From assembly GCA_026986305.1 (NCBI GenBank), contig JALSOU010000099.1:1-11929 (forward strand): a DNA stretch of 11,929 nt. The letters run 5' to 3'. Positions 7,092 to 11,929 of this stretch are shown here, piece after piece; the first letter of the stretch is position 1; each line of letters begins with the position of its first letter. Source of the stretch: Thermoplasmata archaeon. GTDB taxonomy: Archaea; Thermoplasmatota; Thermoplasmata; WALJ01. A program made the translations under genes and the position numbers. The notes beneath the pieces are model-generated. The model did not search any database and was not told the DNA's origin. It was given only the letters and a program-made list of their open reading frames with translations.

Positions 7092-7220
7092 TCAGTAAAA
7101 CTTCCTGTTTTTCAGTAGATAATCTATAAGAGCCTTATCGCTATGTATGTCCATCTCGTGCCAGTCCTTTTCATCTATCCTCTCACCAATATGTCCTACC
7201 TCCGCCTTTCTAATATTCAG
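7092..7220 (-). pseudogene. 3' remnant of a probable nucleotidyltransferase gene
   Basis: Reading leftward there is a clean 42-codon frame with no start codon near its beginning. It is closed by TGA upstream (7224-7226) and ends naturally with TGA at 7092-7094. The peptide includes 'EVGHIGERIDEKDWHEMD' and then 'ALIDYLLKNRKFY'. A tryptophan followed by an acidic-hydrophobic-Asp pattern near the C-terminus ('DWHEMD') is how many NTP_transferase (LicC/IPCT-like sugar- or polyol-phosphate nucleotidyltransferase) proteins end, but 42 residues are too few for certainty. G+C is like the host, not like the neighbouring island. It lies 46 bases before the island's first start codon. The 5' part of the gene is gone, cut where the plus-strand remnant begins. 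Confidence 0.5.
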
Positions 7221-7656
7221 ACCTCACCCCTACACATATTATGACCGCAAAAAACTCAGAAAAATACTGAAAAAACACAGGAATGTATCTTTTTCAGACA
7301 TGAAGATTCATCCAGACACAATGCTCTTGCTTGCTGTTTCAGATCTTCTCATAACAGATTGGTCCTCGATATACACAGACTTTCTTGTTACCAGAAGGCC
7401 CATAATATTCATGGAGCACAGAACTGATCTTTTCACAAATAGCAGGGGAAAATCGCTTGTCCCTCCTGAGATGAGGCCGGGAATAATTGCTAAAGGAGAG
7501 GAGGATTTCTTCAATGCTCTCGCCGCGGTATTAAAAGGGAAATACAAAATAGATGAGGATTTCTATGATGATTGCCTCAGGACCATACATGGAAACACAG
7601 ATGGAAAGGCAGCTGAAAGGGTTATTGAGGTTATAGATGCTTTGATTAAAAAATAA
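7207..7656 (+). pseudogene. 5'-truncated CDP-glycerol glycerophosphotransferase-family gene
   Basis: About 149 residues matching the C-terminal half of the Glyphos_transf family (PF04464; TagB/TagF-like), which transfers glycerol-phosphate or related polyol-phosphates from CDP-polyols to build teichoic-acid-like polymers. Key signatures are 'LIFRPHPYTYYD' at the very start of homology and 'SDLLITDWSSIYTDFL' with 'RRPIIFME' (the family's usual D-Y-S-S-x-x-x-D block). A C-terminal 'RGKSLVPPEMRPG' loop and a helix to the TAA at 7654-7656 follow. The N-terminal half, including the membrane-associating part, is absent. An ATG at 7147 is in frame, but the 20 residues it would add are the antisense of the nucleotidyltransferase remnant, so it is not the native start. 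Probably non-functional. Confidence 0.75.
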
Positions 7657-7670
7657 TAATTTAAATTATT
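7655..7670. repeat. 16-base perfect palindrome after the truncated gene
   Basis: AATAATTTAAATTATT reads the same on both strands and begins within the stop codon of the truncated glycerophosphotransferase gene. It is purely A/T, so the hairpin would be weak and chance is plausible. It could act as a termination signal or a protein-binding site. Confidence 0.3.
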
Positions 7671-7696
7671 GCAGACTGCTAGAAAATTGGATAAAA

Positions 7697-7705
7697 ACTT
7701 ATATC
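7697..7705 (+). promoter_or_regulatory. Putative TATA box of the transketolase operon
   Basis: ACTTATATC preceded by an A-rich stretch (ATAAAA) fits an archaeal BRE/TATA. Its centre, about 7702, predicts initiation near 7728-7733, directly at the ATG at 7733, which argues for a leaderless first gene and against the in-frame ATG at 7715. Confidence 0.5.
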
Positions 7706-7732
7706 TGTGATTGCATGCTAGACTGTGATTCC

Positions 7733-7966
7733 ATGAGCGACGATGTGAAGTCTGCTAAAAGAAATGCCAAGATGATGGCGAAGAGCGCAAAGAGGATGCA
7801 GGAGATCGCCAAACTAAGAGCCAAGGCTGCGAAGTTAAAGGAAAAGATAGCTAAGCATGAGGCGAAGATAAGAAAGCATGAAGAGGAGATAAAAAAGCTC
7901 AAAATGAAGGCAAACAGGCTGGAGCAAAAGGCAAATCAGCTTGAAGGAAAAACAGAAAGGTACTGA
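7733..7966 (+). CDS. Small Lys/Ala/Glu-rich coiled-coil protein, unknown function
   Basis: A 77-residue, strongly basic and almost entirely helical protein. Nearly every residue is Lys, Ala, Glu, Arg, Met, Leu, Ile or His. Short repeated units such as '[16 protein letters not shown]', '[19 protein letters not shown]' and '[17 protein letters not shown]' place hydrophobics three to four residues apart, as in a coiled coil of roughly 10 heptads. No cysteines, signal peptide or membrane segment. ATG at 7733 is chosen because it sits where the TATA box predicts transcription start; ATG at 7715 would add six residues. The stop is ten bases before the transketolase start, so it is the first gene of that operon. 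I do not recognise a family; a DNA- or RNA-binding or scaffold role is only a guess from charge and shape. Confidence 0.65.
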   Translation: MSDDVKSAKRNAKMMAKSAKRMQEIAKLRAKAAKLKEKIAKHEAKIRKHEEEIKKLKMKANRLEQKANQLEGKTERY

Positions 7967-7976
7967 CGGTGCGAAA

Positions 7977-8849
7977 ATGCTGGAAAAAAAAGAGCTCCTT
8001 GAACTGTCGGTGAAAGCGAATGCTATTCGTAGACATATAATAGATATGGTGTACAATGCAGGCTCCGGACATCCGGGAGGCTCTTTATCGGCCACAGATA
8101 TATTGGTAGCGCTCTATTTCAAAATAATGAGATATGACCCTAAAAATCCAAAATGGGAGGACAGAGACAGGTTTGTGCTGTCAAAAGGCCACGCTGCCCC
8201 TGCGCTCTACGCCGTTCTAGCCGAGCTTGGAGTATTTCCTGTTGAGGAGCTCCTTACCCTCAGAAAAGTGGGGTCCAGACTGCAGGGACACCCTGATATG
8301 AGAAAGCTCCCGGGAATTGAGGCGTCCACAGGATCTCTCGGGCAGGGATTGTCCATAGCCAACGGGATGGCTCTTGCTGCAAAGCTTGACAGGAAGCTCT
8401 ACAATGTGTATGTGATGCTAGGAGATGGGGAGGTTCAGGAAGGACAGATATGGGAAGCAGCCATGTTCGCCTCACACTATAAACTGGACAATCTCATAGC
8501 GTTTCTAGACAGAAACAAGCTGCAGATAGATGGGGAAACAGAGCAGGTCATGTCCATAGAGCCAATATCTGAGAAATGGCGTGCTTTCGGATGGGAAGTC
8601 AAGGAGATAAATGGCCATGATTTTGACGACATAATCGATGCTGTGGAGTGGGCGAAAGGAGTTAAAGGAAAACCTGCGATGATAATCGCACATACCATAA
8701 AAGGAAAGGGCGTGTCGTTCATGGAAGGCTCGGTGCATTTCCACGGAAAACCTCCGAACGATGAGGAGTACAGGATTGCCATAAATGAGCTTGAAGAGGA
8801 GAGGAAGAGGCTCATGGAAGAGCTGAGCTCCCTTGGGGGTGCTGAGTGA
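7977..8849 (+). CDS. tktA: Transketolase, N-terminal (TPP pyrophosphate-binding) subunit
   Basis: A 290-residue half-transketolase. With its partner it moves two-carbon ketol units between sugar phosphates (xylulose-5-P, ribose-5-P, erythrose-4-P) in the non-oxidative pentose phosphate pathway. Visible motifs: '[16 protein letters not shown]' (28-43, with catalytic His32), '[12 protein letters not shown]' (68-79, His72), '[10 protein letters not shown]' (117-126) and the thiamine-pyrophosphate/metal motif beginning '[17 protein letters not shown]' (149-165) and ending at Asn180 in 'DRNKLQIDG'. ATG at 7977 is preferred; a TTG at 7941 would run into the upstream gene. Archaea and some bacteria encode transketolase as two genes, and this protein ends after the TPP domain as expected. 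The stop overlaps the next ATG by one base (TGATG). Confidence 0.92.
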   Translation: MLEKKELLELSVKANAIRRHIIDMVYNAGSGHPGGSLSATDILVALYFKIMRYDPKNPKWEDRDRFVLSKGHAAPALYAVLAELGVFPVEELLTLRKVGSRLQGHPDMRKLPGIEASTGSLGQGLSIANGMALAAKLDRKLYNVYVMLGDGEVQEGQIWEAAMFASHYKLDNLIAFLDRNKLQIDGETEQVMSIEPISEKWRAFGWEVKEINGHDFDDIIDAVEWAKGVKGKPAMIIAHTIKGKGVSFMEGSVHFHGKPPNDEEYRIAINELEEERKRLMEELSSLGGAE

Positions 8850-9793
8850 TGTGGGAGATGGCCAGTCAGAGGATGGCCTTCGGAAGGACTCTTGTTGAGA
8901 TAGGAAGGGAGAACACGGATCTTGTGGTTCTGGGCGCAGACCTTTCCTCCTCCACAAAGACGAGGCTCTTTGAAAAAGAGTTCCCTGAGAGGTTCTTCAA
9001 CTGCGGAATAGCTGAGGCCAACATGATGGGCGTGGCCGCTGGCCTCGCAGCCTCGGGAAAAACCGTTGTAGCGAGCACATTCGCAGTATTCGCCACAGGG
9101 AGATGCTATGACCAGATAAGGCAGAGCATAGCGTATCCGAGATTGAATGTTAAGATCGTCGCCTCCCATGCGGGAATAACCGTTGGTGGAGACGGTGCGT
9201 CCCATCAGACAGCCGAGGACATAGCGCTTATGAAGGTGCTGCCCAACATGAGGGTGGTAGTTCCTGCGGATGCGATAGAGACATCCAAAGCCACCAGAGC
9301 GATAATAGAATCTGAGGGTCCGTATTACATGAGGATGGGGCGCTCCGATGTTCCCACCATAACTTCTGAGGATGATAAATTTGAGCTGGGAAAAGCAAGT
9401 ATAATGAGGGATGGAAGCGATGTGGCGATAATAGGCACAGGAATAATGGTTTCTCAGGCGCTCAAAGCCGCTGAGATGCTGAGGCATGAGGGAATAGACG
9501 CCATGGTTGTCAATATGAGCACCATAAAACCCCTTGATGAGGAGACCACCATAAAGGCTGCCAGAAGAACAGGGGCCGTTGTCACAGCTGAGGAGCACAG
9601 CGTCATATTCGGATTGGGCAATTCTGTTGCCATGACTCTTGGAGAAAAATACCCTGTACCCATAAGAAGGGTTGGGATACCAGATACCTTCGGCGAATCA
9701 GGTAACTGGGATGAGCTCATGGTTAAGTACGGTTTAACACCTGAAAACATAGTTTCAGCCGCAAAGGAAGTTATAAAGAAAAAGGAGGAATGA
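8849..9793 (+). CDS. tktB: Transketolase, C-terminal (pyrimidine-binding) subunit
   Basis: A 314-residue partner of the preceding gene, containing the pyrimidine-binding and C-terminal transketolase domains. '[18 protein letters not shown]' (48-65) holds the conserved catalytic Glu (Glu56) that activates thiamine in the other subunit. '[16 protein letters not shown]' (113-128) supplies substrate-site His119. The C-terminal Rossmann-like domain starts near '[17 protein letters not shown]' and includes '[12 protein letters not shown]'. The start ATG at 8849 follows GGGGGTG (8834-8840) with eight bases between. An in-frame GTG at 8846 and an ATG at 8858 are alternatives. Tight coupling to the N-terminal gene by a one-base overlap suggests equal production of both subunits for a heterotetramer, as known for split transketolases. 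Confidence 0.92.
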   Translation: MWEMASQRMAFGRTLVEIGRENTDLVVLGADLSSSTKTRLFEKEFPERFFNCGIAEANMMGVAAGLAASGKTVVASTFAVFATGRCYDQIRQSIAYPRLNVKIVASHAGITVGGDGASHQTAEDIALMKVLPNMRVVVPADAIETSKATRAIIESEGPYYMRMGRSDVPTITSEDDKFELGKASIMRDGSDVAIIGTGIMVSQALKAAEMLRHEGIDAMVVNMSTIKPLDEETTIKAARRTGAVVTAEEHSVIFGLGNSVAMTLGEKYPVPIRRVGIPDTFGESGNWDELMVKYGLTPENIVSAAKEVIKKKEE

Positions 9794-9794
9794 G

Positions 9795-10439
9795 ATGAAG
9801 ATATTTCTGGATACTGCCAATGTGGAGCACATAAGGGAAGCCGCTTCATGGGGCATAATAGACGGCGTCACAACCAACCCGAGTCTGATAGCAAAAGAAG
9901 GCAGGGACTTCAAGGAGGTTGTGAAAGAGATATGCGAGATTGTAGACGGCCCCATAAGCGCCGAGGTCATAAGTCTGGACGCTGATGGAATGGTAAACGA
10001 GGCCAGAGAGCTCTCAAAAATCCATAAGAACATAGTGATAAAGATACCGATGACTGTTGAAGGGCTCAAAGCTGTTAAAAGACTGAGCTCTGAGGGAATA
10101 CAGACCAATGTAACCCTCGTTTTCTCTCCGAATCAGGCCCTGCTTGCCATGAAGGCTGGGGCCACCTATGTGAGTCCCTTTGTGGGAAGGTTGGACGACA
10201 TAGGGCACGATGGCATGGATCTTGTGGCTCAAATAATGGATATAATAGATAACTACGGTTTTGAGACAGAGGTTATAGTTGCCAGTGTCAGGCATCCCAG
10301 ACATGTGATAGAGGCAGCGCTTTTGGGAGCGCACATAGCCACTGTTCCATTCGCAGTTCTGGAAAAGATGGTGAAGCATCCGAAAACGGATGAAGGAATA
10401 GAGAGATTCCTGAAGGACTGGGAAAAGGTACCGAAGTGA
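9795..10439 (+). CDS. tal: Transaldolase, small MipB/TalC type
   Basis: A 214-residue TIM-barrel aldolase of the short transaldolase/fructose-6-phosphate aldolase group. It exchanges a three-carbon dihydroxyacetone unit between sugar phosphates through a Schiff base with Lys83 in 'VIKIPMT'. Other motifs: '[13 protein letters not shown]' (4-16), '[13 protein letters not shown]' (24-36), '[16 protein letters not shown]' (103-118), '[11 protein letters not shown]' (125-135) and '[10 protein letters not shown]'. Two positions separate transaldolase from the aldolase FsaA: here the active site has Glu57 ('SAEV') and Phe129 ('SPFVGR'), whereas FsaA has Gln and Tyr. This favours true transaldolase activity. 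The ATG follows AAGGAGG (9782-9788) by six bases and lies one base after the transketolase stop, so it belongs to the same operon and pathway. Confidence 0.92.
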   Translation: MKIFLDTANVEHIREAASWGIIDGVTTNPSLIAKEGRDFKEVVKEICEIVDGPISAEVISLDADGMVNEARELSKIHKNIVIKIPMTVEGLKAVKRLSSEGIQTNVTLVFSPNQALLAMKAGATYVSPFVGRLDDIGHDGMDLVAQIMDIIDNYGFETEVIVASVRHPRHVIEAALLGAHIATVPFAVLEKMVKHPKTDEGIERFLKDWEKVPK

Positions 10440-10443
10440 TTCC

Positions 10444-11679
10444 ATGGATATTCTGGAAAAAGGAAAACTGCGGCTTGAATGGGCCAGAGAGCACATGGAT
10501 GCTATGAAATCCGTGAGAAAGGAGCTAAAAGAATCCGGTGTTCTGGAAGGTGTAAAAATATCCATGGCCCTGCATGTGGAGGCAAAGACAGGCATACTTG
10601 CCCTCACCCTTCAAGAGGCTGGTGCAAAGGTAAGGCTGGCATCCTGCAATCCCCTTTCAACAGACGATTCCGTTGCAATTGCGCTCCGCGAAGAGTATGG
10701 TCTTGAGACCTATGCCAGAAAGGGGGAGAGCAATGAGGAATATTACAGAAACCTGAACACCGTTCTGGACCTTGAACCGCAGATAGTCATAGACGACGGC
10801 GCTGACCTGATATTTCTGCTTCACACGAGCAGAAAAGAGCTCTCATCAGGAATATGGGGTGCAAATGAGGAGACCACCACAGGCGTCGTTAGGCTGAGAG
10901 CGCTTGAAAGGAGCGGGGAACTGCTATTTCCTGTTATTGATGTGAATGATGCCCATATGAAGCATCTCTTTGACAACAGATACGGCACAGGGCAGAGCAC
11001 CTTTGACGGCATATTCACCTCAACAAACCTTCTTATCGCAGGAAAGACCTTCGTTGTGGCTGGATACGGCTGGTGCGGAAGGGGCATAGCCATGAGGGCC
11101 AAAGGCCTTGGAGCCGATGTGATAGTAACAGAGGTGGATCCCATAAAGGCCATAGAGGCGAGGATGGATGGTTTCAGGGTAATGCCCATGATGGATGCTG
11201 TTAAAGAGGCTGATTTCATCGTTTCAGCCACAGGTGTCAAGGATATAGTGAGAAAGGAGCACTTTGAAGTGATGAAGAATGGCTGTGTTATGGCCAATTC
11301 AGGGCATTTTGACAACGAAATCTCAAAGAAAGATCTGGAAGAGATGAGCGAAAGCGTGAGGCGTGTGAGGGATTTCGTGGATGAATACAGGCTTAAAGAC
11401 GGTAGAAAGCTCTATCTACTCGGAGAAGGGAGGCTGATAAATCTCGCTGCTGGGCAGGGGCATCCTATTGAGATAATGGACATGAGCTTCTCAATTCAGG
11501 CTCTTTCGGCGGCATATATCGCTGAAAACCACGAAAAAATGGAAAAAAAGGTGTATCAGGTGCCTTATGAGATCGATGAAAAGGTTGCTAAAATAAAGCT
11601 GAAATCCATGGGAATAGAGATTGACAGACTTACAGAGGAGCAGATAAGATACATAAACGACTGGAAAGAGGGGACATGA
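10444..11679 (+). CDS. ahcY: S-adenosylhomocysteine hydrolase
   Basis: A 411-residue NAD-dependent hydrolase that splits S-adenosylhomocysteine into homocysteine and adenosine, removing the product inhibitor of methyltransferases. Motifs run in family order: 'LHVEAKTGILALTLQEAG' (43-60), 'SCNPLSTDDSVAIAL' (67-81), 'VIDDGADLIFLLH' (115-127), 'GANEETTTGVVRL' (139-151), 'VNDAHMKHLFDNRYGTGQS' (167-185, with the catalytic Lys/Asp-Asn block), the NAD-binding 'VAGYGWCGRGIAM' (205-217), and 'NLAAGQGHPIEIMDMSFS' near the C-terminus. Length fits archaeal members, which lack the longer C-terminal tail of many bacterial and eukaryotic enzymes. Some archaeal homologues act on S-inosylhomocysteine instead; sequence alone does not settle this. 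It starts four bases after transaldolase and ends directly against a convergent gene. Confidence 0.93.
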   Translation: MDILEKGKLRLEWAREHMDAMKSVRKELKESGVLEGVKISMALHVEAKTGILALTLQEAGAKVRLASCNPLSTDDSVAIALREEYGLETYARKGESNEEYYRNLNTVLDLEPQIVIDDGADLIFLLHTSRKELSSGIWGANEETTTGVVRLRALERSGELLFPVIDVNDAHMKHLFDNRYGTGQSTFDGIFTSTNLLIAGKTFVVAGYGWCGRGIAMRAKGLGADVIVTEVDPIKAIEARMDGFRVMPMMDAVKEADFIVSATGVKDIVRKEHFEVMKNGCVMANSGHFDNEISKKDLEEMSESVRRVRDFVDEYRLKDGRKLYLLGEGRLINLAAGQGHPIEIMDMSFSIQALSAAYIAENHEKMEKKVYQVPYEIDEKVAKIKLKSMGIEIDRLTEEQIRYINDWKEGT

Positions 11680-11929
11680 TTACTTAGAGGCCACAACATA
11701 CCTGAGATCATATTTGAATGCTCTGTAAGCTCCATGGAGAGCGCAGATGCTTGAGACTGAAAGAGCGGCTATATATCCTATATCTATCCACAAAATAGTC
11801 CTCTTTGATGACTCCGCAGCTATTACAAGGGCTGTAGCGGTAACCACTTCCCTATTTACAATAGGTGCTGGAAACCTGCTTTCAAAGAGGACTGGATATG
11901 CATTTTCTATGGTCTGTGGGCTGACTATA
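11680..11929 (-). CDS. Hypothetical membrane protein, C-terminal part (5' end outside window)
   Basis: The minus strand is open from the window edge to TAA at 11680-11682, giving the last 82 residues. The fragment starts hydrophilic ('TIENAYPVLFESRFPAP'), has an Ala/Val/Thr-rich stretch ('REVVTATALVIAAESS'), then one clear membrane helix ('ILWIDIGYIAALSVSSICA'), and ends with a basic tail ('YRAFKYDLRYVVASK'), probably cytosolic. Codon use matches the neighbouring genes. I do not recognise the family. It converges on the S-adenosylhomocysteine hydrolase gene with no bases between the two stop codons. Confidence 0.6.
   Translation of the reverse strand, partial: IVSPQTIENAYPVLFESRFPAPIVNREVVTATALVIAAESSKRTILWIDIGYIAALSVSSICALHGAYRAFKYDLRYVVASK

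Noticed and set aside
7147..7206. ATG at 7147 as the true start of the glycerophosphotransferase-family gene
   Set aside because: The residues it adds are the antisense of the nucleotidyltransferase remnant and do not resemble the family; homology begins at about 7207, mid-domain. The frame being open back to 7147 is coincidental.
7655..7670. AT-only palindrome as a replication origin or recombination site
   Set aside because: A single short A/T palindrome next to a stop codon has no accompanying repeats (ORB-like motifs, cdc6 gene) and is easily explained by chance in AT-rich intergenic DNA.
8477..9598. Long (373-codon) minus-strand open frame across both transketolase genes
   Set aside because: It lies antisense to two unmistakable transketolase halves, has an unnatural Cys/His/Tyr/Ser-rich composition, no ribosome site or family motif, and arises from the strong codon bias of the real genes.
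10821..11315. Minus-strand open frame inside the SAH hydrolase gene
   Set aside because: It is antisense to conserved SAH hydrolase motifs and is rich in Ser/Pro/Thr as expected from complemented codons.

Overview
The window looks archaeal, most likely a euryarchaeon of the Thermoplasmatota/Aciduliprofundum type. That placement is inferred from gene content and style, not from a marker gene. The support is: a short archaeal-type SepF with an N-terminal membrane-binding helix; transketolase split into two genes; a small MipB/TalC-type transaldolase instead of an oxidative pentose phosphate pathway; TATA-like boxes about 25 bases before start codons that would give leaderless mRNAs; and heavy use of ATA (Ile) and AGA/AGG (Arg).

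Layout. Bases 1-796 (+): the end of a dCMP deaminase-like gene, then a small multidrug-export-family membrane protein (COG2426 type). Bases 768-3506 (-): a tight three-gene operon reading leftward, made of a membrane-anchored coiled-coil protein with three zinc ribbons, a GT4 glycosyltransferase and a class I methyltransferase. Bases 3562-3954 (-): sepF, with a strong Shine-Dalgarno. Bases 4058-7045 (-): a visibly AT-rich island of three overlapping glycosyltransferase genes (GT4, GT2, GT4) whose composition differs sharply from both flanks. Bases 7092-7656: two truncated genes placed back to back, the 3' end of a probable nucleotidyltransferase on the minus strand and the 3' end of a CDP-glycerol glycerophosphotransferase-family gene on the plus strand, meeting at about 7205-7222. 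Bases 7733-11679 (+): a five-gene operon encoding a small Lys/Ala/Glu-rich coiled-coil protein, transketolase N-half, transketolase C-half, transaldolase and S-adenosylhomocysteine hydrolase. Bases 11680-11929 (-): the C-terminus of an unrecognised membrane protein.

How the parts fit. The middle of the window is a surface-glycan locus: four glycosyltransferases plus remnants of a polyol-phosphate/nucleotide-sugar module. It appears to have been remodelled by gain of an AT-rich cassette and by a deletion or inversion that left the back-to-back remnants. The right-hand operon is housekeeping: non-oxidative pentose phosphate interconversion, making ribose-5-phosphate and erythrose-4-phosphate, coupled to the methylation cycle. 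No tRNA, rRNA, CRISPR array, transposase or insertion sequence was seen.
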